64,000 nucleotides of DNA, taken from positions 1 to 64,000 of the forward strand of contig BNBA01000017.1 of NCBI GenBank assembly GCA_014654535.1. Direction: 5' to 3'. The stretch comes from Xanthomonas boreopolis. Lineage in GTDB: Bacteria; Pseudomonadota; Gammaproteobacteria; Xanthomonadales; Xanthomonadaceae. The translations under genes and the position numbers were made by a program. This document shows positions 49,598 to 59,949 of this stretch, piece by piece (within the stretch, counting starts at the first letter, position 1; every line of letters starts with the position of its first letter). The notes below the pieces were generated by a model. The model did no database searches. It was not told where the DNA came from and saw only the letters and a program-made list of their open reading frames with translations.

Positions 49598-50895
49598 GGG
49601 GCACCTCCGTCGGAGGTGCCGTGATTGGTGATTCGTGATTCGTGATTCGAGGGCTCGCTTGTAGCCGATGGTCCCTGCGACTCGTCATGCGGGCTGTCGT
49701 GCATGTGCTTCTGCTCTTGTTCTTGCTCTTTACGAATCACGAATCCCGAATCACGAATCACGGCTTCTTCCAGAACGATGTCCGCGATGCGCTCGGCCGC
49801 GTCCGGCCTGGCCAGGCCGCGCGCCGCTTGCGCCATGGCCAGGCGGCGACCGGCGTCGTCGAGCAGCGCCGGCAGCACCGACTGCAGGTTGGCGGCGAGC
49901 GCGTCGTCCTGCCTGAGCAGCACGGCGGCGCCGGCCTGGACCAGGTACTCGGCATTGCGGGTCTGGTGGTCGTCGACGGCGGCCGCGAACGGCACCAGCA
50001 CGCTGCCCACGCCCGCGGCGCACAGTTCGGCCAGCGTGGAGGCACCGGCGCGGCACACCACCAGGTCGGCCCAGGCGTAGGCGCCGGCCATGTCGGCGAT
50101 GAACGGTTCGACGCTGGCGCGCACGCCGGCCTGCGCGTAGGCCGCCTCGGCCTCGGCGCGCAGCGCCTCGCCGCACTGATGGCGCACCTCCACGTCGTGG
50201 CGGCCAAGCGCGGCCAGCGCGGCCGGTACCGACTGGTTGAGCACGCGTGCGCCCTGGCTGCCGCCGAGCACCAGCAGCCGGACCGGACCGGCACGGCCGG
50301 CGAAGCGCTCCGCCGGCACCGGCAACGCGGCGATTTCCTCGCGCACCGGGTTGCCCACCGCTTCCTCGCGCGCGGCGAAGCTGCCCGGGAACCCGGCCAG
50401 CACGCGCCGCGCGAAGCGCGCGAGCACCTTGTTGGTCATGCCGGGCGCCCGGTTCTGTTCGTGCACGATCAACGGCAGCCGCATGAAGCGCGCGGCGATG
50501 CCGCCGGGCCCGGCCGCGAAGCCGCCGAAGCTGACCACCACGCGCGGCTGGCGCCGGCGCAGCACGAAACCGGCGGCGCGGATCGCGCGCATCACGCGCA
50601 GCGGCGCGCCGAGCAGGGCCAGCTTGCCCTTGCCGCGCAGCCCGCCGATCTCCAGCGCGTCGATCTCGATGCCGTGCTGCGGCACCAGCTTGGTCTCCAT
50701 CCTGCCGACCGCGCCGAGCCACACCACCGGCACGCCGCGCGCGCGCAGCACCTTGGCCACGGCCAGCCCCGGGAAGATATGACCGCCGGTGCCGCCGGCC
50801 AGGATCATCACCGGCCGGCTTCCGCCCTGCATGGGATCCACCTGCCGGATCCCCGCACTGGGATGCGCGGACTTTTGCGAGGGACCCGCGCTCAT
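49594..50895 (-). CDS. murG: UDP-GlcNAc transferase MurG with repeat-derived ends
   Basis: A 433-residue family 28 glycosyltransferase making lipid II from lipid I, against 355 in E. coli. The core is normal: [58 protein letters not shown] and [15 protein letters not shown]. The N-terminal 25 or so residues include a CCCTCGCAAG-family element, and the C-terminal 55 or so residues are encoded by a heptamer element (49621-49763) and the murC hairpin. The ATG overlaps the ftsW stop (ATGA); ATGs at 50832 or later would give a shorter, more standard N-terminus. Confidence 0.93.
   Translation of the reverse strand: MSAGPSQKSAHPSAGIRQVDPMQGGSRPVMILAGGTGGHIFPGLAVAKVLRARGVPVVWLGAVGRMETKLVPQHGIEIDALEIGGLRGKGKLALLGAPLRVMRAIRAAGFVLRRRQPRVVVSFGGFAAGPGGIAARFMRLPLIVHEQNRAPGMTNKVLARFARRVLAGFPGSFAAREEAVGNPVREEIAALPVPAERFAGRAGPVRLLVLGGSQGARVLNQSVPAALAALGRHDVEVRHQCGEALRAEAEAAYAQAGVRASVEPFIADMAGAYAWADLVVCRAGASTLAELCAAGVGSVLVPFAAAVDDHQTRNAEYLVQAGAAVLLRQDDALAANLQSVLPALLDDAGRRLAMAQAARGLARPDAAERIADIVLEEAVIRDSGFVIRKEQEQEQKHMHDSPHDESQGPSATSEPSNHESRITNHGTSDGGAP
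49600..49620 (-). promoter_or_regulatory. Hairpin that contains the murC Shine-Dalgarno
   Basis: On the minus strand, GGCACCTCC-GAC-GGAGGTGCC forms a 9-bp stem with a 3-nt loop, followed by CC and the murC ATG. GGAGG has ideal spacing (6 nt) but lies in the stem. The same stem, with a 4-nt loop, precedes ftsL at 58409-58430. Confidence 0.8.
49621..49763. repeat. Inverted heptamer array in the 3' end of murG
   Basis: GTGATTGGTGATTCGTGATT.. on the left and TTACGAATCACGAATCCCGA.. on the right flank about 80 bp that includes CTGCTCTTGTTCTTGCTCTT. It abuts the murC hairpin directly and is translated in frame in MurG. Confidence 0.88.
50837..50877. repeat. CCCTCGCAAG-type palindromic element in murG 5' end
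   Basis: GGATCCCCGCACTGGGATGC, then GCGGACTTTTGCGAGGGACC, in the first 20 codons of murG. It matches the layout of the copies in murF, dciA and downstream of ftsZ. Confidence 0.72.
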
Positions 50896-52214
50896 GCGAG
50901 CCTCCCGAACGTCGGCTCGACCCGCTCGCGCACGCGGCTGGTGCCGCGCTCGGACAGCGGCCTCTGCACCGCGGCCGACGCCGGCGCGACGGACGGCGCG
51001 TGCGCCGGCACCGTGGTCCCGGTTTCCGCCGGCGCCGCGTCGGCGACCGGCTGCGCTCCCGGCGCCAGCTTGCTGCGCAGCCGCTCGGCGCGATCGGTCT
51101 CGTAGGACACGCGCAGCAGCACGCCCATCGCCACGCAGGTCATCAGCACCGACGAACCGCCGGAAGAGATCAACGGCAGGGTCAGGCCCTTGGTCGGCAG
51201 GATGCCCAGGTTCACGCCGATCGACACGAAGCTCTGCATCGCGATCCACAGCGCGATGCCGAACGCGATGTAGCCGGAGAAGTGGCGCTTCATCTCGATG
51301 CAGCGCATGCCCAGCCAGAACGCGCGCCCGACCAGCAGCGCGTACAGCGCCACGATCAGGCATACGCCGACGAAGCCCAGCTCCTCGGCGATCACCGAGA
51401 AGATGAAGTCGGTGTGCGACTCCGGCAGGTAGTTGAGCTTCTGCACCGAAGCGCCCAGGCCCACCCCGCTCCATTCGCCGCGGCCGATCGCCATCAGCGC
51501 GTTGGACAGCTGGTAGCCCGAACCGAGCTGGTCGGCCCATGGGTCGAGGAAGGAGGTGACGCGGCGCATGCGGTACGGCTCGAACACGACCAGCGCCACC
51601 AGGGCGGGCAGCGCCACCACGATCGGCATCGACATCCGCGGCAGGTTGACCCCGCCCAGCACCAGCATGCCGGCGGTGATGCCCAGCAGCAGCGTGGACG
51701 AGCCGAAGTCCGGCTGCAGCAGCAGCAGGCCGATCAGCAGGCCGACCACGCCCAGCGGCTTGAGCATCGCCGGCCAGGTCGCGTTGACCTCGTCGCGGAA
51801 ACGCACCAGGTAGCTCGACAGCCAGATGATGTAGAGCACCTTGACCGCTTCGACGGTCTGGAACTTGGAAATGCCCAGGTTGATCCAGCGCCGCGCGCCG
51901 TTGACGCTGCTGCCCAGGCCCGGCACGAACACCAGGATGAGCAGGCCGAAGCAGGCCAGCAGCAGCATCTGGTTGTGCTGCTCGACGGTCTTCAGCTCGG
52001 TGCGCATGGCCCAGAACGCCAGGCCGACGCCGACGCCGAGGAACAGCAGGTGGCGGGTCAGGTAGTAGAACGGGCTGTCGGTCAGTTCGATCGAACTGGA
52101 AGCGACCATCACCACGCCGATCGAGGCGAGCGCGATCGCCGCGCCCATCAGCCACGGATCGTAGCGTCCGCCGATCGATTCCAGCCGGGTGGCCTGGCGC
52201 GACAGGTCGTTCAT
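50892..52214 (-). CDS. ftsW: Lipid II polymerase FtsW
   Basis: A 440-residue SEDS-family membrane glycosyltransferase of the divisome with about 10 helices. Family sites are visible: [32 protein letters not shown]-like motif in [29 protein letters not shown], and the end motif [14 protein letters not shown]. The cytoplasmic C-terminal 65 residues are Ala/Pro-rich. The start overlaps the mraY stop by one nt, and the stop overlaps the murG start. Confidence 0.96.
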   Translation of the reverse strand: MNDLSRQATRLESIGGRYDPWLMGAAIALASIGVVMVASSSIELTDSPFYYLTRHLLFLGVGVGLAFWAMRTELKTVEQHNQMLLLACFGLLILVFVPGLGSSVNGARRWINLGISKFQTVEAVKVLYIIWLSSYLVRFRDEVNATWPAMLKPLGVVGLLIGLLLLQPDFGSSTLLLGITAGMLVLGGVNLPRMSMPIVVALPALVALVVFEPYRMRRVTSFLDPWADQLGSGYQLSNALMAIGRGEWSGVGLGASVQKLNYLPESHTDFIFSVIAEELGFVGVCLIVALYALLVGRAFWLGMRCIEMKRHFSGYIAFGIALWIAMQSFVSIGVNLGILPTKGLTLPLISSGGSSVLMTCVAMGVLLRVSYETDRAERLRSKLAPGAQPVADAAPAETGTTVPAHAPSVAPASAAVQRPLSERGTSRVRERVEPTFGRLA

Positions 52215-53299
52215 CAGCGCACCTTCAACGTGGCCAGGCCGATGAGCACCAGCACCACCGAGATGATCCAGAAGCGCACGATCACGCGCGGCTCCGGCCA
52301 GCCCTTCAGCTCGAAGTGGTGGTGGATCGGCGCCATCCGGAACACCCGCTTGCCGGTGAGCTTGAAGCTGGCGACCTGGATCATCACCGACAGCGTCTCG
52401 ATCACGAACACGCCGCCCATCACGACCAGCACCAGCTCCTGGCGCACGATCACCGCGATGGTGCCGAGCACCGCGCCCAGCGCCAGCGCACCGATGTCGC
52501 CCATGAACACCATCGCCGGATAGGTGTTGAACCACAGGAAGCCCAGGCCGGCGCCGGCAATCGCCGCGCAGATGATGATCAGCTCGCCGGCGCCCGGGAT
52601 CGTCGGGATCTTCAGGTAGCCGGAGAACACCGCGTTGCCCGAGGCATAGGCGAACACGCCCAGCGCGCAGGCGACCAGCACGGTCGGCATGATCGCCAGG
52701 CCGTCCAGGCCGTCGGTCAGGTTGACCGCGTTGGAGAAGCCGACGATCCAGAAGTAGGCGATCACCACGAAGCTGATGCCGGCCAGCGGCAGCGCGATCG
52801 ACTTGAACAGCGGGATGTAGAAGGTGATCGCCGCCGGCACGTCGGCGGTGTAGTAGAGGAACAGGCCGGCGGCCAGGCCGAAGATCGACTGCAGCAGGTA
52901 CTTCCAGCGCGACTTCAGGCCGTTGGGATCGCGCTTGACGATCTTGATCCAGTCGTCGTACCAGCCGATCGCGCCGAAGCAGACCATCACCGCCAGCACC
53001 AGCCACACGTAGCGGTTGCGCAGGTCGCCCCACAGCAGCACCGAGGCCAGCACGGTCATCAGGATCAGGCCGCCGCCCATGGTCGGCGTGCCGGCCTTGG
53101 AGAAGTGCGTCTGCGGGCCGTCCTTGCGGATCGGCTGGCCGCCCTTGAACTGGGCGAGCTTGCGGATCACCGCCGGGCCCATCCACAGCGACAGGAACAG
53201 CGCCGTCAACGCGGCGAGGATGCCGCGGAACGTCAGGTAGTTGAAAAGCCCGAACAGACTTTCCAGTTGCTGCAGCCAGCGGGCCAACTCAAGCAACAT
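52214..53299 (-). CDS. mraY: Phospho-MurNAc-pentapeptide transferase MraY
   Basis: A 361-residue integral membrane enzyme making lipid I on undecaprenyl phosphate (E. coli 360). Catalytic Asp pair region is GWYDDWIK, then [34 protein letters not shown] and the HHHFELKGW loop. The start [11 protein letters not shown] lies 11 nt inside the murF end, and ftsW begins on its stop codon. Confidence 0.97.
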   Translation of the reverse strand: MLLELARWLQQLESLFGLFNYLTFRGILAALTALFLSLWMGPAVIRKLAQFKGGQPIRKDGPQTHFSKAGTPTMGGGLILMTVLASVLLWGDLRNRYVWLVLAVMVCFGAIGWYDDWIKIVKRDPNGLKSRWKYLLQSIFGLAAGLFLYYTADVPAAITFYIPLFKSIALPLAGISFVVIAYFWIVGFSNAVNLTDGLDGLAIMPTVLVACALGVFAYASGNAVFSGYLKIPTIPGAGELIIICAAIAGAGLGFLWFNTYPAMVFMGDIGALALGAVLGTIAVIVRQELVLVVMGGVFVIETLSVMIQVASFKLTGKRVFRMAPIHHHFELKGWPEPRVIVRFWIISVVLVLIGLATLKVR

Positions 53300-54833
53300 C
53301 CGAGGTTTCCTCCCCATGCGCCAGCAGCGCGGTCACGATCTTGTCCATGGCGCTGCCGCGCGAGCCTTTGACCAGGATGGTCGGGACCCGGGAAGGCGCG
53401 CGGCCGCCGATGGCGCTGCCGCCGGTGTTTTCATGCATCGGCTTCGATTCCTGCTCTTGATCCTGCTGTTCCCGGGTCCCGACGACCCGCGCGATATCCG
53501 CCCTCAGCGCCGCCGCCAGCTCGCCATGGCTCCCGAACACCCGGCCGCCTTCGCCGAACGCGGCCGCGGCGGCCGCGCTCAGCGGCCCGAGCGCGTACAG
53601 GCGCGCCAGCTTGGCGGTGCGGGCGCGGCGGCCTGCGGCGGCGTGCAGCGCCTCGGCTTCCGGGCCGAGTTCGCGCATGTCGCCGAGCACCAACCAACCC
53701 TCGCCGGGGCCGATGGCCAGCGCGTCGATCGCCGCGGCCAGCGAACCGGGATTGGCGTTGTAGCTGTCGTCGATCAGCACCGCGCCGTTCGCCAGCACGT
53801 GGCGGACTTGCCGGCCGGCGACCGGCCTGGCCTCGGCCAGGCCCGCGGCGACCTGCGCCAGCGGGATGCCGGCACCGAGCGCCAGCGCGGCGACGGCCAG
53901 CGCGTTGCGCACGTTGTGGCGGCCCGGCAGCGCCAGCGCCACTTCGGCCTCGCCCTGCGGCGCGACCAGGGTGAAGCGCGAGCCGCCCTCGCCGAGCGCC
54001 ACGTTGCGCGCGCGCACGTCGGCGCTGGCATCCAGCGCATAGCGCAACACCTGCCGGCGCGGTGCCGCGCTTGAAAGGCCCCCGGCAGAGGGATGTGCCG
54101 TGCCCTTGCGAGGGAGTCGCAAAAAATGCTGCTCGAACCACGCGCCGAACGCATCGTCGGCGTTGACGGCGGCGACGCCGCCCTCCGGCAGCGCGGCATA
54201 GATCGCGCCCTTGGTCAGGGCCACGCCGAGCAGGCTGCCCATGCGTTCCAGGTGCGCCGGCGCGATGTTGTTCACCAGCGCGAAATCCGGCCGCACGATC
54301 TCGGTCAGGTAGGCGATGTCGCCGGGCTTGCCGGCGCCCATCTCGTAGATCGCGTAATCGGCGTCCTCAGGCGCGTCGATCACCGCCAGCGGCAGGCCGA
54401 TCTCGTTGTTGCGGTTGCCGGGATTGGCGTACACGGTGGTGCCGGCGATGCGGCCGGCATGTTCCAGGACGGCCAGCAGCAGCGACTTCACGCTGGTCTT
54501 GCCGTTGGAGCCGGTGACCGCGAACACCTTGGTCGCGCGACCGCGCTGCATGCCCTGCGCGATGCGCGCCAGCGCGAGCTGGCTGTCGGCCACGCGCACC
54601 TGCGGCAACTCGATGTCGGGCAACACGCGCTCGACCAGCAGCGCGCTCGCGCCGCGCGCCGCGGCATCCGTGGCGAAGTCGTGGCCGTCGAAGCGTTCGC
54701 CGCGCAGCGCCACGTACAGGCTGCCGGGCGCGAGCGTGCGGCTGTCCTGGGTGACGGCGTCGATGGCGACGTCGTCGCCGTGCAGCTCGCCGCCGGCCCA
54801 GTGCGCGATCAACGACAAGGGCGTGCGCTTCAC
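53289..54833 (-). CDS. murF: MurF ligase with two repeat-derived internal inserts
   Basis: A 514-residue UDP-MurNAc-tripeptide--D-Ala-D-Ala ligase (E. coli 452). P-loop [66 protein letters not shown] and the C-terminal [12 protein letters not shown] are present. Two extra stretches occur: [10 protein letters not shown]-type residues encoded by a CCCTCGCAAG-family element (54078-54120), and about 30 residues before ILVKGSRG (53379-53485) that resemble the MurG tail. The GTG start overlaps the murE stop. Frame is kept, so it is probably functional, but the inserts enlarge surface loops. Confidence 0.92.
   Translation of the reverse strand: MKRTPLSLIAHWAGGELHGDDVAIDAVTQDSRTLAPGSLYVALRGERFDGHDFATDAAARGASALLVERVLPDIELPQVRVADSQLALARIAQGMQRGRATKVFAVTGSNGKTSVKSLLLAVLEHAGRIAGTTVYANPGNRNNEIGLPLAVIDAPEDADYAIYEMGAGKPGDIAYLTEIVRPDFALVNNIAPAHLERMGSLLGVALTKGAIYAALPEGGVAAVNADDAFGAWFEQHFLRLPRKGTAHPSAGGLSSAAPRRQVLRYALDASADVRARNVALGEGGSRFTLVAPQGEAEVALALPGRHNVRNALAVAALALGAGIPLAQVAAGLAEARPVAGRQVRHVLANGAVLIDDSYNANPGSLAAAIDALAIGPGEGWLVLGDMRELGPEAEALHAAAGRRARTAKLARLYALGPLSAAAAAAFGEGGRVFGSHGELAAALRADIARVVGTREQQDQEQESKPMHENTGGSAIGGRAPSRVPTILVKGSRGSAMDKIVTALLAHGEETSDVA
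53379..53485. repeat. Degenerate inverted element inside murF
   Basis: GTCGGGACCCGGGA on the left and its inverse TCCCGGGTCCCGAC on the right flank about 75 bp that contains CCTGCTCTTGATCCTGCT, like the cores of the murG and ftsA/ftsZ elements. The translated core ([12 protein letters not shown]) resembles the MurG tail ([11 protein letters not shown]). Confidence 0.7.
54078..54120. repeat. CCCTCGCAAG-type palindromic element inside murF
   Basis: GGCCCCCGGCAGAGGGATGT, then GCCGTGCCCTTGCGAGGGAG and TCGC. It falls between the central and C-terminal domains of MurF in frame. The TTGCGA/TCGCAA ends can pair. Confidence 0.7.
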
Positions 54834-56299
54834 TGGACACCTCCCAGCACCGCGCGCGCCACTTCGGTGTCGTCGAAGGGATGCCTGGTCCCGGCGATCT
54901 CCTGGTACGGCTCGTGGCCCTTGCCGGCCACCAGCACGATGTCGCCGGCCCTGGCCTGCCCGATCGCCGTGGCGATCGCCGCGGCGCGGTCGCGCTGCAC
55001 CGCGACCACGGAAGGATCGGCGAAACCGGCCATGATGCCGGCGACGATGGCATCGCCATCCTCGTTGCGCGGGTTGTCGTCGGTGACGATCACCACGTCG
55101 GCCTTGGCCTCGGCGATCGCGGCCATCTGCGGGCGCTTGCCGGCATCGCGCTCGCCGCCGCAGCCGAACACGCAGATCAGCCGGCCTTCGAGGTGCGCGT
55201 GCAGGCTGTCCAGCGCCTGCTCCAGGGCGTCGGGAGTATGCGCGTAGTCGATCACCACCAGCGGATGCCTGCCGTCGCCGCCGAGGCGGTTCATGCGCCC
55301 ACGGATCGGCTGCAGTTGCGACAGCACCGCGGCGACCTGCACCGGCGCGTGGCCCAGCGCATGCAGCGCCCCGGCCACGGCCAGCAGGTTGTCGACGTTG
55401 AAGCGGCCCAGCAGCGGGGACCGTACCCGGTGGGCCTGGCCGTCGATCCACAGGTCGAAGCCGATGCCGCGGTTGTCCAGTTCGAGGTTGCCGGCGCGCA
55501 CCGTCGCACCGGCCTGGCCGCGCGAGCTGACACCGATGCCGCGCACGGCCGGATCGAGGCCGGCCAGCAGCGTGCGGCCGAACGCATCGTCCAGGTTCAG
55601 CACCGCCGCCTTCAACCCGGGCCGCGCGAACAGCTTCGCCTTGGCCGCGCCGTAGCTGGCCATGTCGCCGTGGTAATCGAGGTGGTCGCGGGTGAGATTG
55701 GTGAACACGCCCACGTCGAAGTGGACGGCATCGACCCGGCCCTGGTCGAGCGCGTGCGAACTCACCTCCATCGCCACCGCCTGCGCGCCGGCGTCGCGCA
55801 GCTGCGCGAGCAGCTCGTGCATCTGCAGCACCAGCGGCGTGGTGAAACCGGTCGGCACGACCTGCCCGTAAAGCCCGGCGCCGAGCGTGCCGATGCTGCC
55901 GCTCTCGGTGCCCATCAGCTTCCACGCCTGCGCAAGCAGCTGCACCGTGGAGGTCTTGCCGTTGGTGCCGGTGACGCCGACCATCGTCATGGTCTGCGAC
56001 GGATGCGCGTGGAAGCGGTCGGCCATCGCACCCATGCGCGCGCGCAGGCCCGGCACCGCGATCGCGTCGGCCGGTGCCGGCAGCTCGGCCGGCGCCGGCG
56101 GTTCGAACAGGATCGCCGCGGCGCCGTTCGCCCGCGCCTGGTCGACGAAGCCGAGCCCGTGCGCGCCGAAGCCGGCGATCGCGACGAAGGCATAGCCCGG
56201 CCGCACCTGGCGGCTGTCCAGCACCAGGCCGGACACCGCCACGTCGCGCGCCATCGGCACGTCGGGGATCAGCTGCGAAAGCGCCATCGACCGGCTCAT
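54830..56299 (-). CDS. murE: UDP-MurNAc-tripeptide synthetase MurE
   Basis: A 489-residue Mur ligase that adds meso-diaminopimelate. [15 protein letters not shown] is the N-domain, [13 protein letters not shown] the P-loop, [30 protein letters not shown] the central domain. DNPRNEDGD contains the DNPR motif that selects meso-DAP over lysine, in agreement with a Gram-negative wall. The start overlaps the ftsI stop (ATGA), and the stop overlaps the murF GTG. Confidence 0.97.
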   Translation of the reverse strand: MSRSMALSQLIPDVPMARDVAVSGLVLDSRQVRPGYAFVAIAGFGAHGLGFVDQARANGAAAILFEPPAPAELPAPADAIAVPGLRARMGAMADRFHAHPSQTMTMVGVTGTNGKTSTVQLLAQAWKLMGTESGSIGTLGAGLYGQVVPTGFTTPLVLQMHELLAQLRDAGAQAVAMEVSSHALDQGRVDAVHFDVGVFTNLTRDHLDYHGDMASYGAAKAKLFARPGLKAAVLNLDDAFGRTLLAGLDPAVRGIGVSSRGQAGATVRAGNLELDNRGIGFDLWIDGQAHRVRSPLLGRFNVDNLLAVAGALHALGHAPVQVAAVLSQLQPIRGRMNRLGGDGRHPLVVIDYAHTPDALEQALDSLHAHLEGRLICVFGCGGERDAGKRPQMAAIAEAKADVVIVTDDNPRNEDGDAIVAGIMAGFADPSVVAVQRDRAAAIATAIGQARAGDIVLVAGKGHEPYQEIAGTRHPFDDTEVARAVLGGVQ

Positions 56300-58146
56300 T
56301 GATGGCTCTCCTTCAGCGGCGCCGGCGCGCCTGCCGTGGCGACCGGGATCGCCGCCTCGACCTCGTCGGCCGCGTCGGGCATCGTCGCCGGGTCCGGCTC
56401 CACCGCCGGCTTGGCCACGGGCTTGCCGTTCTTGCTGTTCGCCTGGGCCGCCAACCACGACTGGATGTCGTCCGGCGGCACGTCCATCAGCCGCAGCGCG
56501 CCTTCCATCACGTCGTGGAACACCGGCGCGGACACCAGGCCGCCGTAGTACTTGCCGCCCTGCGGGTCGTTGATGACGATCACCGTCGCGAAACGCGGGC
56601 TGGAGGCCGGCACCAGGCCGGCGAACAGGGAGTTGTAATGGCCGCGCTCGTAGCCGCGCGGGCCGTTCTTGCGCGCGGTGCCGGTCTTGCCCGCCACGTG
56701 GTAGCCCAGGATCGCTGCGCCCTTGGCGCCGCCCTGGGTGACCACGGTCTCCATCATGTCGATGACTTCGCGCGCGACCTGCGGGCTGACCACCTGGCGC
56801 GGCTCGTTGTGCTGGCCCTTCACGAAGGTCGGCGGGATCAGCTTGCCGCCGTTGCCCAGCGCCGCGTACGCCTGCGCGATCTGCAGCGGCGTCACCGACA
56901 GGCCGTAGCCGTACGACATCGTGGTCTTGGTGGTGCCGTACCAGCTCGGGCTGCCCGGCGCCGGCACGACGCCGGACGACTCGCCCGGGAAGCCGCTCTT
57001 GGGCGCGCTGCCGTAGCCGAAGTTGTGGATCGACTGGTAGAAGGCCTGGTCCGTCAGCTTGGCGCCGATCTTGGCCGCGCCGATGTTGGAGCTGCGCGTG
57101 ATCACGCCGGTCACGTTGAGCACGCCGTTGTTGCGCGGCACGTCGCGGATCGTGAAGCGGCCCAGCGTCATGTAGCCGGGATTGGTGTCGATGATCGTGT
57201 CCGGCGTCACCACGCCGGCCTGCAGCGCGGTGGCGATGGTCAGCGGCTTCATCGTCGAACCCGGCTCGACCAGGTCGGTGACCGCGCGGTTGCGGCGCGC
57301 CGACGGGTTGATGCCCGTCACCGCGTTCGGGTTGTAGGTGGGCAGGTTGACCATCGCCAGCACTTCGCCGGTGGCCACGTCCATGATCACCATCGAACCG
57401 CCGGCGGCGTTGTTCTCCACCAGCGCCTTGCGCAGCTCCTTGTAGGCCAGGAACTGGATGCGGCGGTCGATGCTCAGGGTCAGGTCCTTGCCGGGCTCGG
57501 CCGGGCGCACCAGGTCCACGCTCTCGACGATCGCGCCGCGCGCGTCGCGCACCACCTTCTTGACGCCGGGCTTGCCGCGCAGCCAGTCGTCGAAGGCCAG
57601 CTCCAGCCCCTCCTGGCCGCGGTCGTCGATGTTGGTGAAGCCCAGCACGTGCGCCATCGCCTCGCCCTGCGGGTAGAAGCGGCGGAATTCGCGCTGCGAG
57701 AACACGCCGGGGATCTTCAGCGCGACGACCTGGTGCGCCTTGTCCGGGTTGATCCGGCGCTTGAGGTACATGAACTCCTTGTCGCCCTTCTGGGTCAGGC
57801 GGGCGGTGAGCTCGTCGGCCGGCAGGTCCAGCGCGCGCGCCAGCTCGGGAATGCGGTCCGGATTGCGCAGCAGCTCCTGCGGGTTGGCCCAGATCGACTC
57901 GACCGGCGTGGACACCGCCAGCGGCTCGCCGTTGCGGTCGGTGATCATGCCGCGCGAGGTCGCGATCGGCAGCTCGCGCAGGTAGCGCGCCTCGCCCTGG
58001 CGCTGGTAGAAGTCGCTGTTGATCAGCTGCACGTAGGCGGCCCGGCCGATCAGCGTGACCGAGCACAGCCCGAGCGCCGCGCCGACCAGCATCACGCGGC
58101 CGCGCAGGTTGAAGTTGCTGCGGGGGCGGTTGCGGCCGGCCTTCAT
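56296..58146 (-). CDS. ftsI: Division transpeptidase FtsI (PBP3)
   Basis: A 616-residue class B penicillin-binding protein. TM at about residues 18-38, pedestal domain to about 225, and transpeptidase domain with STMK at 297-300 (nucleophile Ser297), SSN in [10 protein letters not shown] and KTG in [10 protein letters not shown]. The last 55 residues are an Ala/Pro/Glu-rich tail longer than in E. coli (588 residues in total). The start overlaps the ftsL stop (ATGA), and the stop overlaps murE. Confidence 0.97.
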   Translation of the reverse strand: MKAGRNRPRSNFNLRGRVMLVGAALGLCSVTLIGRAAYVQLINSDFYQRQGEARYLRELPIATSRGMITDRNGEPLAVSTPVESIWANPQELLRNPDRIPELARALDLPADELTARLTQKGDKEFMYLKRRINPDKAHQVVALKIPGVFSQREFRRFYPQGEAMAHVLGFTNIDDRGQEGLELAFDDWLRGKPGVKKVVRDARGAIVESVDLVRPAEPGKDLTLSIDRRIQFLAYKELRKALVENNAAGGSMVIMDVATGEVLAMVNLPTYNPNAVTGINPSARRNRAVTDLVEPGSTMKPLTIATALQAGVVTPDTIIDTNPGYMTLGRFTIRDVPRNNGVLNVTGVITRSSNIGAAKIGAKLTDQAFYQSIHNFGYGSAPKSGFPGESSGVVPAPGSPSWYGTTKTTMSYGYGLSVTPLQIAQAYAALGNGGKLIPPTFVKGQHNEPRQVVSPQVAREVIDMMETVVTQGGAKGAAILGYHVAGKTGTARKNGPRGYERGHYNSLFAGLVPASSPRFATVIVINDPQGGKYYGGLVSAPVFHDVMEGALRLMDVPPDDIQSWLAAQANSKNGKPVAKPAVEPDPATMPDAADEVEAAIPVATAGAPAPLKESHQ

Positions 58147-58406
58147 GGGCGCACCACCACGATGTCGTTGGCTTCCGGGAACTTCATGCCCAGCCGCTCG
58201 CGCGCGATCTGGTCGATGCGGTTGCTCTCGGCCCAGGTGGCCTGTTCCAGCTGCAACCGGCCGAACTCGATGTTCAGTTCGTCACGCTCGCGCTCCAGCC
58301 GCGACAGCTCGACGAACAGCTTGCGGTGCATGTGGCGCATGTAGACCACGCCGATCGCCGAAGCGACGGTGCAGGCCAGCAGCACGATCAGCAGGATGCG
58401 ACTCAT
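58143..58406 (-). CDS. ftsL: Cell division protein FtsL
   Basis: An 87-residue bitopic protein: TM at about residues 4-23 ([20 protein letters not shown]), then a leucine-zipper-like coiled coil ([23 protein letters not shown]) that pairs with FtsB. The ribosome site AAGGAGGTG is ideal, but it lies in a 9-bp hairpin stem. Both ends overlap neighbours as ATGA (rsmH stop and ftsI start). Confidence 0.95.
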   Translation of the reverse strand: MSRILLIVLLACTVASAIGVVYMRHMHRKLFVELSRLERERDELNIEFGRLQLEQATWAESNRIDQIARERLGMKFPEANDIVVVRP

Positions 58407-59467
58407 TGGGCACCTCCTTCTGGAGGTGCCGGGATTGGGGATTGGGGATTGGGGATTCGCGAAGCGTCCCTCTCCCATCCCGAATCCCGAATCCCGAATC
58501 CCAGCTTCTCGGCCACCCGCAGCACCGCGCTGCGCGCGCGCGGGTTCGCCTCCAGTTCGTCGTCGCCGGCCTTGACCGCGCCGCCGATCGCCTGCAACGC
58601 CGGCACGAACGCCTGCGCCTGGGGCAGCCGGCGGTTGCTCGGCGGCGCCTTGGCGTGGCGATTGATGAATTGCTTGACGATGCGGTCTTCCAGCGAGTGG
58701 AAGCTGATTACCGCCAGCCGGCCGCCCGGCTTGAGCGCGGCCAGCGCGGCGTCCAGGCCGGCCTCGAGGTCGGCCAGTTCGCGGTTCACGTGGATGCGGA
58801 TCGCCTGGAAGCTGCGCGTGGCCGGATGGATCTTGTCCTTGCTGCGCGGCATCACCGAGGCAATCAGCTCGGCCAGCTGCGCGGTACGGACCAATGGCTG
58901 CGCGGCGCGGCGCGCGACGATCGCGCGGGCGATGCGGCGGCTCTGCCTCTCCTCGCCGTAGGTCCACAGCACGTCGGCGATCTCGCGCTCGTCGGCGCGC
59001 GCCAGCCAGTCGGCCGCGCTCTCGCCGGACTCCGGGTCCATGCGCATGTCGAGCGGGCCGTCCTTGCCGAACGAGAAGCCGCGCTCGGCCACGTCCAGCT
59101 GCGGCGAGGACACGCCCAGGTCGAACAGCACGCCGTCCAGCGACGCCGGCGCGACCACCTGCGCCAGCGTGGCGAAGCTGCCGCGGTGGATCGACACGCG
59201 CGGATCGGCGCCGAACGCTTGCTCGGCGACCGCGATCGCGTCGGGATCCTTGTCCATCACGTGCAGCCGGCCTCCCGGGCCGAGTCGTTGCAGCACCCCG
59301 CGCGCGTGCCCGCCACGCCCGAACGTGCCATCGAGGTAAGTTCCGTCACCGATCACCTGCAGACCTTCCAGGACCTGCGTGTACAGCACCGGCACATGCA
59401 CCGCCGGCGGCTGCGACACCGGGTGACCGGGCTGCGCTTCGTCGCGCATCCGGGCACCCCGGCTCAC
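58403..59467 (-). CDS. rsmH: 16S rRNA m4C1402 methyltransferase RsmH
   Basis: A 354-residue class I methyltransferase (E. coli 313). [30 protein letters not shown] (SAM motif I), LGVSSPQLD and [14 protein letters not shown] are typical. The conserved part ends near [10 protein letters not shown]; the last 30 or so residues are read from a heptamer element and the ftsL hairpin. The GTG start overlaps the mraZ stop; an ATG six codons in is an alternative. Confidence 0.95.
   Translation of the reverse strand: MSRGARMRDEAQPGHPVSQPPAVHVPVLYTQVLEGLQVIGDGTYLDGTFGRGGHARGVLQRLGPGGRLHVMDKDPDAIAVAEQAFGADPRVSIHRGSFATLAQVVAPASLDGVLFDLGVSSPQLDVAERGFSFGKDGPLDMRMDPESGESAADWLARADEREIADVLWTYGEERQSRRIARAIVARRAAQPLVRTAQLAELIASVMPRSKDKIHPATRSFQAIRIHVNRELADLEAGLDAALAALKPGGRLAVISFHSLEDRIVKQFINRHAKAPPSNRRLPQAQAFVPALQAIGGAVKAGDDELEANPRARSAVLRVAEKLGFGIRDSGWERDASRIPNPQSPIPAPPEGGAQ
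58409..58430 (-). promoter_or_regulatory. Hairpin that contains the ftsL Shine-Dalgarno
   Basis: On the minus strand, GGCACCTCC-AGAA-GGAGGTGCC forms a 9-bp stem with a 4-nt loop, followed by CA and the ftsL ATG. It has the same stem as the murC hairpin (49600-49620) and also directly borders a heptamer element. Confidence 0.8.
58431..58502. repeat. Inverted heptamer array in the 3' end of rsmH
   Basis: Three GGGATTG units and a GGGATTC unit face ATCCCGAATCCCGAATCCCG.. across a short core of about 17 bp. It is the most compact element of the family and is translated in frame as the RsmH tail. Confidence 0.9.
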
Positions 59468-59910
59468 AACCTGAGGTCGAGCAATCCATCGCCCAGATCC
59501 CCGTCAGACAGCGTCTGCTGGATCAATGCGCGATGGGCCTGCTCGCTCCAGAGTTCGAACTTGTCGCCCATGCCGAGCAGCACCGCCTTCTTCTCGATGC
59601 CGACCGCGCTGCGGTGGCTCGACGGGATGCTGATGCGACCGTTGGCGTCCAGTTCCAGCACCGCCGAGGAGCCCACCAGCTTCTGCTGGAGGACCCGCAC
59701 GACCCGCTGCGTGTTGGGCTTGGCCATGACGTCGTCACGGACCCGTTCCCATTCCTTTTCCGCATACAGCCAGAGGCAGCCGGACTCGAACGGGTTGTAG
59801 GTCAGCACCAGGCGATTGCCGCTCACGCGCGCGACCAGGTCGCGATACGCGGTCGGCACCGCCATTCGCCCCTTGTCGTCCACCGTGATGGCCGTCTCGC
59901 CCTGGAACAC
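59464..59910 (-). CDS. mraZ: Transcriptional regulator MraZ
   Basis: A 148-residue protein of two AbrB-like swapped-hairpin domains ([23 protein letters not shown] and [21 protein letters not shown]). MraZ forms ring oligomers and represses its own operon through GGG-centred direct repeats. It is the first gene of the dcw cluster, and such repeats are seen upstream. The stop overlaps the rsmH start. Confidence 0.96.
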   Translation of the reverse strand: MFQGETAITVDDKGRMAVPTAYRDLVARVSGNRLVLTYNPFESGCLWLYAEKEWERVRDDVMAKPNTQRVVRVLQQKLVGSSAVLELDANGRISIPSSHRSAVGIEKKAVLLGMGDKFELWSEQAHRALIQQTLSDGDLGDGLLDLRL

Positions 59911-59949
59911 GCCGTCGCTACCTCAGATATCCGCCCGGATGGTCATTGA

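Noticed and set aside
48476-49624. Plus-strand frame opposite murC
   Set aside because: Antisense to an essential conserved gene, with His/Arg/Val-rich translation and no motif.
49594-50895. MurG tail as the result of a frameshift or sequencing error
   Set aside because: The core is full-length, and the tail ends in a precise ATGA overlap with murC; the extra codons coincide with a repeat element that recurs elsewhere.
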